NCBI RefSeq assembly: GCF_024714475.1 | Contig: NZ_JAMZMI010000003.1 | Span: forward strand, 186,001-250,000 | Source of the DNA: Marinoscillum sp. MHG1-6 | GTDB lineage: Bacteria > Bacteroidota > Bacteroidia > Cytophagales > Cyclobacteriaceae | Direction: 5' to 3' | Length of the DNA stretch: 64,000 nt | Part shown: piece after piece, positions 25,583 to 35,367 of the stretch | Layout: each line of letters begins with the position of its first letter | How positions within the stretch are numbered: the first letter of the stretch is position 1 | Program-made: the position numbers and the translations under genes | Notes under the pieces: generated by a model | What the model was told of the DNA's origin: nothing | Databases searched by the model: none | The model's input: only the letters and a program-made list of their open reading frames with translations

Positions 25583-25773
25583 TAACAAATATTCAATGAC
25601 CTCCTCGGTTTAAGGTTTAAATCCTGTTTTATGAGGTTTTAAATCTGTTTCGACTAAAAAAGACCCACGAACAAGACACCTGACAGGAGTGTTTAAATAA
25701 TCAAAATGTTTCTCGCGATAAAAGATGAAATCTTATGGACACTTTGAAGAAAAAGGGGCTAACGAAAATCAAA

Positions 25774-25803
25774 CCTCAATTGATAGTAAGTCAACCATTG
25801 AGG
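25774..25803. promoter_or_regulatory. inverted repeat upstream of the GH10 gene
   Basis: CCTCAAT and ATTGAGG, 16 bases apart, lie just before a TACCTTTG (25817-25824) that fits the Bacteroidota -7 element TANNTTTG and sits 35 bases before the GH10 start codon. The repeat could be an operator. A convincing -33 TTTG was not found at the right distance. Confidence 0.4.
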
Positions 25804-25858
25804 CTATCTGACCAAATACCTTTGATATCAAATTAGATATTGAAGCACGCAACAACTT

Positions 25859-27463
25859 ATGCTAAAAACAACGATTAAATTGACCCTTATCACGGTTCTC
25901 TTTCTTGAGACCAGTTTCAATCTTCTGACTGCTCAGAGCATTGACATTGAAGTGCCGACAGGTAGACGACTCAAGAAAATTGCAGAGGAAAAATTCATTT
26001 TCGACAGGGTATTCATAGGGGCATCCGTAGGCTACAAGGCCTGGGGTGATACTTCTTTTGCCATCCTGAAAAGGGAGTTCAATTTCGTAACCCCAACTAA
26101 CGAATTCAAACAGACTTATATACACCCCGATCCCGGTACCTGGAGATGGGAACGCTGTGATCAATGGGTAGATACTGCTGCACTCAACGGACACACTATG
26201 AGGATGCACTCTCCCATAAGCCCACAGGCATCGACCTGGGCCAAAACTGACACCCGAACAGCTGGCGAACTGGAAACCAATATGACCGAGTACATGACCG
26301 AACTCTGTAAGCGGTACAATGGAGTTGAACAAATTAAATGGATGGACGTGGTTAACGAAACCGTAGAAAGAGACGGCAGCTGGTTTGGCCCAAAAGACGG
26401 AACAGATAAATGGGAAAACCCCTGGCCACTCATTGGGTATGACATCACTGAAGATGGTTTGAATCCCCCCTCCTATATCAGAATGGCCTTTGAAATCGCC
26501 AATCAATATGCACCAGACATTAAACTGGTTTACAACCAACATGGAGGTATGGAGGTAGTGATGTGGGAAAAAGTGAAAAAAACGATCCTCTATTTAAAAT
26601 CACTGGGCCTGAGAGTAGATGCGCTGGGCTGGCAGGCTCACATAGCTTCCGATTTTCTGGACGACGAAACGAATATCATTAAGCTGAAAGGAATTATCGA
26701 ATGGGCGCATAATAACGATCTGGAGTTTCATGTCACCGAAAATGATGTTGATGAGCTGGGTGATGAACAGGCTCAGGCGGATGTCTTCGCTGCTATCGTT
26801 AAAACAGTGGTTGAACAGGGGCTCAACGGAGTGGTTGGTTGGAATGCATGGAACATTCGAGACTCCGACGGTCAAAAGGCAGCATCCAAACCGAATTTCT
26901 TTCGTCAGGACGGATCACCCAAGCCAGGTTATTATGCCATTCAGGAAGTGCTGGAAAACGTTGTACATTCTGCGGAGCTTACTTCGCGGGTCTTTGGACA
27001 AGGAGAAATTACGCTAGCTCCGGGACATTATCTTCTGAATTCCTCGCTGAACCTTGCCGCCATTCCGGCCAAAGGATACGCATTTTGGAAATGGGATGGT
27101 GATCTGTCGGGTTCAGATAGCCTGAAAACGCTGGTAATGGACGCTGATAAATATGTAGCAGCCTATTTTCTTCAAGAGGACGATCCGAGACTCGTTCTTG
27201 GATCAGCCAATTCAGATTTAGATATTATGATTTATCCCAACCCTGTCAATCATCGAAAAATCAATATTTCCTTACCCGGCACCAAACCTCAGCAAGTACA
27301 GTATCAACTTTACGATGCAGCTGGCAAGGTGATCTCGCAAAATCAATATGATCAAACCAAAATGATCGAAATTGAAAGGGATGCAGACTGGAATTCGGGC
27401 ATTTATATCCTTCACATAATAGTAGACGATCAAGTAATACAGAAAAAATTGGTTCTTAATTAG
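25859..27463 (+). CDS. secreted GH10 glycanase (endo-xylanase family) with T9SS sorting domain
   Basis: Signal peptide (1-26), GH10 barrel (about 38-370), a beta domain of the InlB/fibronectin-like repeat type (about 378-440, with YAFWKWDGDLSGSDSL and KYVAAYF), and a Por-type C-terminal sorting domain (about 452-534, opening DIMIYPNPV). The acid/base is E167 in WMDVVNETVE and the nucleophile E294 in EFHVTEND; GWQAH (258-261) is also kept. The canonical RGHTLVWH strand reads RMHSPISPQAS (115-125), so a Trp usually near the -1/-2 subsites is missing, as in the GH10 fused at 43786. It is cell-surface or secreted. Substrate predicted to be a modified xylan, by inference. Followed after 7 bases by a sulfatase gene. 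Confidence 0.9.
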   Translation: MLKTTIKLTLITVLFLETSFNLLTAQSIDIEVPTGRRLKKIAEEKFIFDRVFIGASVGYKAWGDTSFAILKREFNFVTPTNEFKQTYIHPDPGTWRWERCDQWVDTAALNGHTMRMHSPISPQASTWAKTDTRTAGELETNMTEYMTELCKRYNGVEQIKWMDVVNETVERDGSWFGPKDGTDKWENPWPLIGYDITEDGLNPPSYIRMAFEIANQYAPDIKLVYNQHGGMEVVMWEKVKKTILYLKSLGLRVDALGWQAHIASDFLDDETNIIKLKGIIEWAHNNDLEFHVTENDVDELGDEQAQADVFAAIVKTVVEQGLNGVVGWNAWNIRDSDGQKAASKPNFFRQDGSPKPGYYAIQEVLENVVHSAELTSRVFGQGEITLAPGHYLLNSSLNLAAIPAKGYAFWKWDGDLSGSDSLKTLVMDADKYVAAYFLQEDDPRLVLGSANSDLDIMIYPNPVNHRKINISLPGTKPQQVQYQLYDAAGKVISQNQYDQTKMIEIERDADWNSGIYILHIIVDDQVIQKKLVLN

Positions 27464-27470
27464 TACCCCA

Positions 27471-28967
27471 ATGAAAACATACAGAACAATATTTATAGCC
27501 CTGTTAATTCTGGGCATCATTTTACCCACAACCCTTTTCGGGAATGGTTCTAATCCAATCAAGAAAAAGAAACAACCGAATGTGGTCTTCTTCCTGGTAG
27601 ACGATCTTGGATGGAAAGATGTGAGCTATGCCGGCTCACCACTCTATGAAACTCCCAACATTGACGCGGCGGCAAAAAGAGGAGTGATCTTCACCCAGGC
27701 ATACGCAGCACATCCCCGATGTGTCCCCTCGCGATACGCGATGATCACGGGCAAATACCCGGCAAGAATACAATGTCCGGGTCCGGGTGAGGGCGCATTG
27801 AAGGATGAAGAGAGGACGATGGCCGAACCATTTAAAGAAGCGGGATATACCACCTTCTTCGCCGGCAAATGGCATTTATCCTCAGCGGAATCCTATCCTG
27901 ACACGCAGGGATTTGACTACAACTATGGCGGTGGACATGCCGGAGCTCCAAAATCCTATTTTTATCCTTACAACACTCAAACATCAGGAAAAGGTAACGG
28001 CCATGAAAAAGACATCCTGAACCTGGATGATGTAGAAGCAGGCAAGTATCTGAGCGACCACCTTACGGACAAAACGGTATCATTCATCCAAAATCATAAG
28101 GACACACCATTCTTCATCTATCTGGCCCATTACGGCGTACACACTCCTTTTGAAGCGAAGGAGGAAAAGGTAAAGGCCTACCAAAAAAAGGTTAAAGACC
28201 TGTATGGGGATGAGGAAGTACCCGAAGTGTCGCACGAAAACTGGACAGGAGACACCAAGCTTCGACAAGACAACCCTGTTTATGCAGGCATGATCGAGAG
28301 CATCGATGAAAGCTTCGGCAGGGTGATGGCCGAATTAGAGGCGCAGGGAATCGCGGACAACACGATCATTGTGTTCACCTCAGATCATGGAGGGCTTTCC
28401 AACAGGGGCAATGGCCGAAGACTGGCGACTTCAAACCTACCGCTACGAGCAGGGAAAGGGCATAATTACGAAGGAGGCATCAAGGTTCCTATGTTTGTCA
28501 CCTGGGCGAACGGTATTAAGCCCGGAAACTCTAACACCCTTGTGACCGGAACGGACTACTTCCCTACACTTTTGGATCTGTGTGGATTACCACCAGAAGA
28601 ATCTGCGCACCTTGATGGGGTAAGTTTCGCTCCCTCGCTGCTTAAAGGAAAAACTCAAAATACCGACAGGCCTGTCTTTTGGCATTCACCTGTACCTCGT
28701 CCAACGAGCACAGGAGACCAATCCAATACCTCCGTCCGACTGGGTGACTTCAAGCTGCTGGACTTCTATGAATTCAACAAGGTAGAGCTATATAACCTGG
28801 CCGATGATCCGGAAGAACAAAATAACCTATCGGATTCCATGCCTGAAAAACGGGATGAGTTAATCACAATAATAAACAATTGGAGAACGGAAGTAGTTGC
28901 TTATATGGGAAAGCCTAATAAAGTGGATAAAAAGAAGAAGGGTAAGAAAAAGAAGGATATCCAATAG
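27471..28967 (+). CDS. Cys-type sulfatase (S1_16-like) with Lys-rich tail
   Basis: Family S1 sulfatase with a signal peptide (about 1-24). The formylglycine site is C84 in RCVPSRYAMITGKYP, the metal site includes D44-D45 (VDDLGW), GKWHL lies near 131, and SDHGG near 304 supplies further metal ligands. The overall pattern (PNVVFFLVDDLGWKDVSYAG) resembles subfamily S1_16, judged by eye only. The last 18 residues are strongly basic (KKKKGKKKK) and a KKKK follows the signal peptide, unusual for a secreted protein and possibly useful for holding polyanionic glycans. Cotranscribed with the GH10 gene before it. Confidence 0.92.
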   Translation: MKTYRTIFIALLILGIILPTTLFGNGSNPIKKKKQPNVVFFLVDDLGWKDVSYAGSPLYETPNIDAAAKRGVIFTQAYAAHPRCVPSRYAMITGKYPARIQCPGPGEGALKDEERTMAEPFKEAGYTTFFAGKWHLSSAESYPDTQGFDYNYGGGHAGAPKSYFYPYNTQTSGKGNGHEKDILNLDDVEAGKYLSDHLTDKTVSFIQNHKDTPFFIYLAHYGVHTPFEAKEEKVKAYQKKVKDLYGDEEVPEVSHENWTGDTKLRQDNPVYAGMIESIDESFGRVMAELEAQGIADNTIIVFTSDHGGLSNRGNGRRLATSNLPLRAGKGHNYEGGIKVPMFVTWANGIKPGNSNTLVTGTDYFPTLLDLCGLPPEESAHLDGVSFAPSLLKGKTQNTDRPVFWHSPVPRPTSTGDQSNTSVRLGDFKLLDFYEFNKVELYNLADDPEEQNNLSDSMPEKRDELITIINNWRTEVVAYMGKPNKVDKKKKGKKKKDIQ

Positions 28968-28995
28968 GTCTTTTCAATCAGTATTTTTTAACCAA

Positions 28996-29024
28996 AACCG
29001 TCGCCTGATTAGGTGACGGTTTTT
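28996..29024 (+). terminator. terminator of the GH10-sulfatase operon
   Basis: Stem ACCGTCGCCT/AGGTGACGGT (one G-U) with a GATT loop and a T-run, about 30 bases after the sulfatase stop. Confidence 0.85.
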
Positions 29025-29113
29025 CTGTGATTATTGCTACTTACACAATGAAGGGTATGAAAATTCATCAGTTCGCAAGACCTGATGGGATTTCTAACCG
29101 TTCCCCGCATTCA

Positions 29114-29160
29114 CCTCCAAAGATGCTTTCAGGACTGACTTGCTGGCGGGTAATTGATAC
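29114..29160. repeat. dispersed 45-bp repeat, copy 1
   Basis: Begins CTCCAAAGATGCTTTCAGG and ends CTGGCGGGTAATT. Close copies at 35203-35246 and 35690-35734. No gene in this spacer. Confidence 0.7.
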
Positions 29161-29210
29161 TGAAAACTGTTCGTGGATCCATCGGGTCGAAAGGCCAGAC
29201 GAGAAAGGTC

Positions 29211-29244
29211 AAAAAAATGTCCATCACAAAAGTGGCGGACATTT
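29211..29244 (-). terminator. terminator of the 31553-29262 sulfatase gene
   Basis: AAATGTCC/GGACATTT stem extended by GTG/CAC around a short loop, followed on the minus strand by a long T-run, about 18 bases after the stop. Confidence 0.85.
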
Positions 29245-29261
29245 ATTTAACCAAACTAAAC

Positions 29262-31553
29262 CTAGTGCTCTACCTTCAATTTTGTAGAACGTCTTTGCTC
29301 CCCATCCTGATAGAGTAAGAGGTAAATCCCATCCTTCAAGTGGCTGACATCCAGTTGCTGATTATTGACGAAAGTTGGATTAACTCTGCTTCCCGAAAGA
29401 TCGTACATTTTGATGGACTGAATATCTACTCCTTTAACAGATACAAACCCGTTAGCAGGATTAGGATAGACGCTCAAAGTTTCACTGGTCGATTGCATCA
29501 GCTCAGAAGACGATCGGACTGAGGCATTGTCCACGATCGCAGCATAGGCCGCATCGAGGAAGTACTTACCCACTTCACCGCCTGCCTGAAAGCGGATGGC
29601 TACTTTTGTACTTCCTGTGGGAACGTCGACGCTGTAGGTGTACTCATCATAGGTATCCTCCGGAAGGGCAAATACATCGGAAGCACGATAAGAGGTGTTG
29701 TCATTCACGTCATAAAATTTCGCCTGAATACGAAAATTCATACCTGCGTCTTTGGTTTTGACTCGCACCGAAACATTTAAGGTCTTTCCCTCCATTGCCA
29801 GCTCGTAAATGTCACTTTCGACTGACGCCTTGCCCTTATTGACTGCAGTGGTAACGTCCAGCTTGTAGGCTTTATCCCCTTCATAGGTATTGGCCTGCGA
29901 GGCATAGCCATTCTCAGCAACCACTCCACCCCAGGTATTGAGTGACCAGTTATTTAAGATGCCCTCCTCAAACCCCGGGTTCAGAAGGAAATTATCCTGT
30001 CCGGGAGGTACAGCGCTTTGGGCAACTCCTCGCGAAGCGAACTCAGCCTCCATAGCAGCGATCACTACATCGTACTTGCTATCCCCGTATAGGTTGACCG
30101 TCTCATATTCGTCTACCTGATAGTCATAGAACTCATGTCCAACTACGGGCCCTATTCGTTCTCCATTATCATAGTCCATATGAATCCATTTGGTATAGCG
30201 ATAACGTTCATTTCGCAAAGTATAGCCCATTTTATCTCCATCGCGATGGTACTGACTCATAGCCGCAAACCGAACTGACGCGGTTGGATCATTAAGAAGT
30301 GGAACCAGTGATGTTCCGGCCAGACCTGCAGGTGGCGTAACTCCTGCCAATGCGCATACGGTAGGATAAACATCTACTAACTCAACCGGCGCATCGGTCA
30401 CGTTATTAGTCAAACCGGTATCCGGGGAATAGATCATCAACGGAGATCGTACAGCTTGCTCGAAGTTGGTCTTCTTTGCCCATTGACTGTGGTCGCCAAG
30501 ATGAAACCCATGGTCCCCCCACAGTACGATGACGGTATTGTCAGTGAGGTTCAGCTCATCTAGCTTGTCCAACACCTTCCCAATTTGCGCATCCACATAA
30601 GAAACGCAGGCCATGTAGCCATGGATGAGCTCCTTCTGCTTTGCCTCATTGATCGTTCCTGAAAGCGGGGTGTCAGAATAGCTGGAAAGCAATTCACCAT
30701 CTATGTCGTATGCAAAAGCCGGAATGGTGGCTGACTGGCCCTGTTCGGGATGAACAGCAATCGAATTTCTATCATATAAATCCCAGTAAGCTTTTGGAGC
30801 CGCAAAAGGTAAATGGGGCTTGGAGAAGCCTGCAGATAGAAAAAACGGTTGAGAGCTACCCGTAAGCCCATCCAGTTTTTTGATCAGAAAACTCGCTGCC
30901 GCACCATCTTTGTAAGCATCATCAGGTACATCCATATTTTCAACACTTGGTTTCGCGTCCGGAAACAGCTTGAGCGCTTCATTCTTCTCCTGATTGCTGG
31001 TAATGTTATTGTCCACCAGGTATTGTTCATAATCCTGATAAGCCGGTTCTACGGCAGGGTTGTGGTAGCCTTGAAAGCCACGCCCCAACACCGCATCATG
31101 ATAAGCGAGCGGTATGGTATGCTTGTAAGATTCGGACCAGGATGATGCATCAAATGAATTATCCACGTTTCGCGGATCGTACATTTTCCCTCCTCCTGTC
31201 GAGAAGTATCCGTTCGCGATAAAATGCTGAGGCAAAGTGATCACATCAGGATTTTTGTCCCGCATTTGTGTACTCAGGTTATACACCTCTGTTTGATCGG
31301 GATACCAACCCGTCAGAATACTTGTTCTGGACGGACCGCACACGGACTGCTGGCATGAGGCATTGGTAAAGACAGTACCCATCGCTGCCAGTCTATCCAT
31401 ATTGGGAGTTTGTATCACCTGATCTCCATATGCGCCAATCATGGGCTTAAGATCATCGACGGCTATGAAAAGTACGTTTCGCTGTTGAGAATGGAGGTCT
31501 TGCATGATCAGGCAAAGCCCAATCAGAAAACCTGATATAAATTTCTTGTTCAT
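29262..31553 (-). CDS. Cys-type sulfatase (iduronate-2-sulfatase/S1_7-like) with CBM-like and T9SS domains
   Basis: Signal peptide (1-23), S1 sulfatase (about 25-505), a jelly-roll module (about 522-690), and a T9SS sorting domain (about 695-763, SVYPNPANGFVSV). Active-site C72 in QQSVCGPSRTSILTG; metal residues in AVDDLKP and LWGDHGFHLGDH. Sequence blocks GFSKPHLPFAAPKAYWDLYD and YVDAQIGKVLDKL are shared with three other sulfatases here, so they are paralogues. The jelly-roll module (NFLLNPGFEEGILNNWSLN) is closely related to one at the end of the neighbouring GH5 protein. Exported to the cell surface. Confidence 0.93.
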   Translation of the reverse strand: MNKKFISGFLIGLCLIMQDLHSQQRNVLFIAVDDLKPMIGAYGDQVIQTPNMDRLAAMGTVFTNASCQQSVCGPSRTSILTGWYPDQTEVYNLSTQMRDKNPDVITLPQHFIANGYFSTGGGKMYDPRNVDNSFDASSWSESYKHTIPLAYHDAVLGRGFQGYHNPAVEPAYQDYEQYLVDNNITSNQEKNEALKLFPDAKPSVENMDVPDDAYKDGAAASFLIKKLDGLTGSSQPFFLSAGFSKPHLPFAAPKAYWDLYDRNSIAVHPEQGQSATIPAFAYDIDGELLSSYSDTPLSGTINEAKQKELIHGYMACVSYVDAQIGKVLDKLDELNLTDNTVIVLWGDHGFHLGDHSQWAKKTNFEQAVRSPLMIYSPDTGLTNNVTDAPVELVDVYPTVCALAGVTPPAGLAGTSLVPLLNDPTASVRFAAMSQYHRDGDKMGYTLRNERYRYTKWIHMDYDNGERIGPVVGHEFYDYQVDEYETVNLYGDSKYDVVIAAMEAEFASRGVAQSAVPPGQDNFLLNPGFEEGILNNWSLNTWGGVVAENGYASQANTYEGDKAYKLDVTTAVNKGKASVESDIYELAMEGKTLNVSVRVKTKDAGMNFRIQAKFYDVNDNTSYRASDVFALPEDTYDEYTYSVDVPTGSTKVAIRFQAGGEVGKYFLDAAYAAIVDNASVRSSSELMQSTSETLSVYPNPANGFVSVKGVDIQSIKMYDLSGSRVNPTFVNNQQLDVSHLKDGIYLLLYQDGEQRRSTKLKVEH

Positions 31554-31630
31554 TCGTTTATCTGTTTTGATGAAATAAGCAAGGCAATGGCATTCCGGCC
31601 ATCACCTCGCTCTATTCCTTAACTGGTTGA

Positions 31631-34600
31631 TTAGTGTCTGATAATTACTTTTTGAGTAAAGCTTTCCCCGCTCTTCGTTCTTATCTGTAAAAAGTAAAGA
31701 CCTGAATGAAGCCCAGAGACATTCACCAATCCAAGCGGATTCATGCGTACGAGAACAAGCCTTCCTGAATGATCAAACATGCTTAGCTGCTCCACTTCCC
31801 CGGGAGAAGTAACGTTAAGTAGATCCGCAACCGGATTTGGGTAGACTTTGAATGACGTATTCGGGTCGGATCCTAATGCTGATGCTGACTCATCTCCCCT
31901 GGCGCCTGAACCACCACTTAATATGGCGCTAACCTGATCAAAGTAATAGGTACCACCTTCTGCTCCTGCCTGAAGTCTCACCTGTACTTTTTGCGTACCT
32001 GATGGTACAGCTACATTCTGATGGGTATACTGAGTGTAGTTGTTTTTTGAGAGACTCTCGGTTGGGCCCGCGCTGTAGGTTGCGTTGTCATTGGCATCAT
32101 AAAATATCACCTGAAGCCTGAAGGTCATGCCATTACTTCGTGTCAGCACCCAGGCCGAAACATCAATGGTCATTCCTTCCATAGCATATTCATAGATATC
32201 ACTTTGCACGCTTACCTTACCCATATCTACCGGAACGGTGACGTCCATCTGATTGGATATATTACCTTCATAAACGTTTCTATTGGTAGTTTCAGGATTG
32301 ACGTTACCGTCAGCTCCTCCCCAGGTGTTCAAAGACCAGTTCGTGGTCACTCCCGACTCAAAGCCAGGGTTCAGAAGGAAGTTACCCGCAGGTGGGTTAG
32401 GTAGCGCCGGCGCAGATACTGATACCACTTGTTCTACCGTATCCGTAGCTCCTTCATTGTCCGTTACAATAAGGCTCACCGTGTAGTCACCTGCACTTGC
32501 ATAGGTATGATTAGCGGTCTCTCCAGCACCTGTATTGGTATCGCCAAAATCCCAAGACCAGGAGGCAATGCTTCCATCAGAATCAGTAGACCCTGATCCA
32601 TCGAGATCAACCGAGAGGTCAGTTGCCACATAGGTAAAACTTGCTGTAGGTAACACATTAGGACAGGCCTCGGTGGTAGCAGAACCCGAAACGGCTCCAT
32701 TCGACCACAAACCATTGTAGGAAAAGACCCTGTAGAAATAGGTCGTCTCCTCGGTCAACTCACTTACAGCATAAGAAGTAATATTCGCCCCTACTTCATC
32801 GAGGTAGTCATAGGTCAAACCTCCATCGGTACTTTGTTTGATTTTAAAAGACTGCTCATCTGACGAATTATCCGTCCAGCTAAGATTAATCCCTGAGCAA
32901 CCATTCACATCCAATACCAGGTTGGATGGAGGCACTGGTGGCGTGGCCGCAACCTCAACGGTCACGACCTGCTCAAGACTATCAGCAGCCCCTGAATTAT
33001 CAATGACTTTAAGTTGTACGGTGTAGTCTCCACCCGTGGCGTAGGTATGACTTGCATTAGCGGAGCTTGAAACAAAAACTGGGCTCCCGTCTCCAAAATC
33101 CCATTCCCAGCTGGCTATGGACCCCAGACTATCCTTTGCATTCGAACCATCAAAATCGACCACCAGTTCGTTCGCAGTGTAGGTGAAATCCGTGGTAGGG
33201 AAAAAGTTAGGTGTGTAGGCATCCAAATAGAAACCGTCAACCAGGTAATCTGCATCTTCCAGGAAACTTACACGAAAATAAATGGTCTGCAGAGCAGCAG
33301 GAGTATATTCCCAATTATAAAGACTCCAACCACTGTTGACCGTCATGCTCTCAGTCTGAACAGCCGAAGTGCCCTCACGCATGATCACCTTCATGTCTTG
33401 AGGGTTACCGCTTCCTGACTTTCCGTAAAAACCCATTTTATAGCGCTGCCCTGCGTCCAACTGCATGTCACAACTTTCTATCCGGTTTTTCCAACTTTCG
33501 ATCGTACTGACCTGTACTGAGAGGGATTGATTTCCTTCTGATTTATCAGCCTGATTTAAAGACGTACTGATTGATCCTCCTTCAGTCCATTCTGTGAACG
33601 TTGAGTTCTCAAAACCTCCATTACAAACCAGTTGATTTTGAGGCTCGTAGGGCACTGGTATGGCGCTTCTCCACTCACCACTTTCGAACAATGCGTCTTT
33701 GATGTTATCCAGCCACTTGATGCTGGGATCTCCGAAATAATTAGAACCGTAAGCATCGGTACGTAGGTGAATGGTCTTATTGGATTTGGGTCCTGCATCC
33801 CAGGCAGTAAAGGCAAAGCCCCTACTAATAGCAGCCTGAGCCACATACCTATGATACTCTTCTCTTGAGGCTGGTTCAGGACCATCTCCCAGCGGATCGC
33901 CAGGCGAGTCAAAATGGTAGTTTATTCCATATTCGTTATCCGCACCAAATTCACCTAGCAATACGGGTATATTATGCTCCTGGGACCAAAGGGACACTTC
34001 GTCAAAATGCCCATCCAACTCGGCTTTCTCATCCGGGTCACCCCAGGTATATACAGGAGTGGTATTTTCTCCGGGATTGGATGATTTGGTAAAACTAAAG
34101 GGTAGGTAATAGTGGAAGGTAGCAATCAGATGATCATCGCTCTGTATAAATGAGGGATAAAGCTGCTGTGGCGCTCTATAAGAGTTGTCTCCCCCTCCTG
34201 TGACAATGACATTTCTATAGGCATTGACTGATCCCTTACTTCTGATAATTGCCAGGACATCCGTATTCACCTGATCAACTTCCGCCGCACTCATACTGAA
34301 ATAGGCCTCATTCATGATCTCAAACAGCACGTCATCAGACTTGTCCTTGAAATGTTCCGAAATCTGATCCCAAATTGCCATGAATCGATCGTAGTCTTCC
34401 TGAGAGGGTGCACACCCTGAGGTGAGTGGACAATAGGCACTCTCCTCTTTATAACTCTCCCAAAACCAGTGGTCGCCATGTACATCAATGATGGCTACAA
34501 TGCCTCTTGCAGTGGCCCAGTCTGTCAACTGCTCCAGGCTGTCCAGGTAATCCGTACTTACCGTGTAGGGAGCCGTTTCTCCCGTTCTGTTTTCAAAGCG

Positions 34601-34828
34601 AACTGGAATACGCACCGTAGTAAATCCCGCATCTTGCAGGTCCTGAAAATATTCTTCTGTAGGGTAGGGTGACCAATTTCCTGGTTGAGGGGCACTAAGT
34701 ACATTTCCTAGATTGATTCCCCGGCCCATGCGCTCCACCATGTCATGGGGTGAGACCTGCGCAAAGGAAAAGCAGGTAGTAAATAGCATCACGATCGACG
34801 CCCAAATGGTAAAATTCTTTGTAATCAT
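31631..34828 (-). CDS. multimodular secreted GH5 glycanase
   Basis: Order: signal peptide (1-24), GH5 (about 28-385), carbohydrate-binding-like jelly-roll (about 395-545), PKD (about 548-630), fibronectin III (about 635-725), PKD (about 728-810), second jelly-roll (about 815-975), T9SS sorting domain (about 990-1065, KVYPNPVADLLNV). Catalytic acid/base E174 in FEIMNEAY and nucleophile E293 in VLLGEFGADN. The opening MGRGINLGNVLSAP resembles endoglucanase-like GH5 groups; substrate is not decidable by eye (cellulose-, xyloglucan- or xylan-type beta-glycan). 1065 residues. Upstream of, and probably cotranscribed with, the 29262 sulfatase (77-base gap). Confidence 0.92.
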   Translation of the reverse strand: MITKNFTIWASIVMLFTTCFSFAQVSPHDMVERMGRGINLGNVLSAPQPGNWSPYPTEEYFQDLQDAGFTTVRIPVRFENRTGETAPYTVSTDYLDSLEQLTDWATARGIVAIIDVHGDHWFWESYKEESAYCPLTSGCAPSQEDYDRFMAIWDQISEHFKDKSDDVLFEIMNEAYFSMSAAEVDQVNTDVLAIIRSKGSVNAYRNVIVTGGGDNSYRAPQQLYPSFIQSDDHLIATFHYYLPFSFTKSSNPGENTTPVYTWGDPDEKAELDGHFDEVSLWSQEHNIPVLLGEFGADNEYGINYHFDSPGDPLGDGPEPASREEYHRYVAQAAISRGFAFTAWDAGPKSNKTIHLRTDAYGSNYFGDPSIKWLDNIKDALFESGEWRSAIPVPYEPQNQLVCNGGFENSTFTEWTEGGSISTSLNQADKSEGNQSLSVQVSTIESWKNRIESCDMQLDAGQRYKMGFYGKSGSGNPQDMKVIMREGTSAVQTESMTVNSGWSLYNWEYTPAALQTIYFRVSFLEDADYLVDGFYLDAYTPNFFPTTDFTYTANELVVDFDGSNAKDSLGSIASWEWDFGDGSPVFVSSSANASHTYATGGDYTVQLKVIDNSGAADSLEQVVTVEVAATPPVPPSNLVLDVNGCSGINLSWTDNSSDEQSFKIKQSTDGGLTYDYLDEVGANITSYAVSELTEETTYFYRVFSYNGLWSNGAVSGSATTEACPNVLPTASFTYVATDLSVDLDGSGSTDSDGSIASWSWDFGDTNTGAGETANHTYASAGDYTVSLIVTDNEGATDTVEQVVSVSAPALPNPPAGNFLLNPGFESGVTTNWSLNTWGGADGNVNPETTNRNVYEGNISNQMDVTVPVDMGKVSVQSDIYEYAMEGMTIDVSAWVLTRSNGMTFRLQVIFYDANDNATYSAGPTESLSKNNYTQYTHQNVAVPSGTQKVQVRLQAGAEGGTYYFDQVSAILSGGSGARGDESASALGSDPNTSFKVYPNPVADLLNVTSPGEVEQLSMFDHSGRLVLVRMNPLGLVNVSGLHSGLYFLQIRTKSGESFTQKVIIRH

Positions 34829-35202
34829 AATTATAGGTTTTGTTAATGATATGGGAGTAAATCATGCCTTAAATATCATTTTATCAATTTTCATTAAGGT
34901 TTGAATGCTGTTTTTAACAGTTTGAAAATGTACAAGGGGCTTTGGGGTGTTGTTATAAGCCTTTTTGTGGGCGAATTTTATTAAGGAAATGAGGGATGTT
35001 TGGATGAAGTAGTTTCAGCAGCGGTTATAATCTGGATACGTCATTCCTGCGGAGGTCGGGCCGCGAAGTCATCAAAGAACCAAACTATAATCGTCATTCC
35101 TGCGAATGCAGGAATCCCATCAAATAATTGCATGACTGCTTCGCGCCACACATTGACGGAAACAACATCAGTACGTCATCGCCAATTATTCCTGGCAACC
35201 AA

Positions 35203-35246
35203 CTCCAAAGATCCTTTCAGGATTGACTTTCTGGTGGTTTACTAAC
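35203..35246. repeat. dispersed 45-bp repeat, copy 2
   Basis: Begins CTCCAAAGATCCTTTCAGG and continues GATTGACTTTCTGG. It diverges after that from the other two copies. Confidence 0.7.
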
Positions 35247-35267
35247 TGTTAACTAATCGCCGGGGAC

Positions 35268-35340
35268 GTCATTACGAGCGGAGCGAAGTAATCTTACAAT
35301 TGAAAAAGATTGCTTCGGTCGTTCCTCTCTCGCAATGACG
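35268..35340. repeat. palindromic 'cattacgag/ctcgcaatgacgg' element
   Basis: GTCATTACGAGCGGAGCGAAG on the left and an inverted partner ending CTCTCGCAATGACGG on the right, with AATCTT/AAGATT inside. This layout is like small palindromic elements scattered in many bacterial genomes. Confidence 0.65.
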
Positions 35341-35367
35341 GCAACAGCATTGGTAGGTCATTCCTGC

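Noticed and set aside
25862-26542. 226-residue frame antisense to the GH10 gene
   Set aside because: It is fully inside the GH10 coding region, which has clear catalytic motifs; the antisense frame has none.
29027-29287. 86-residue plus-strand frame after the GH10-sulfatase operon
   Set aside because: It runs through a dispersed repeat, a terminator and the end of the opposite sulfatase gene.
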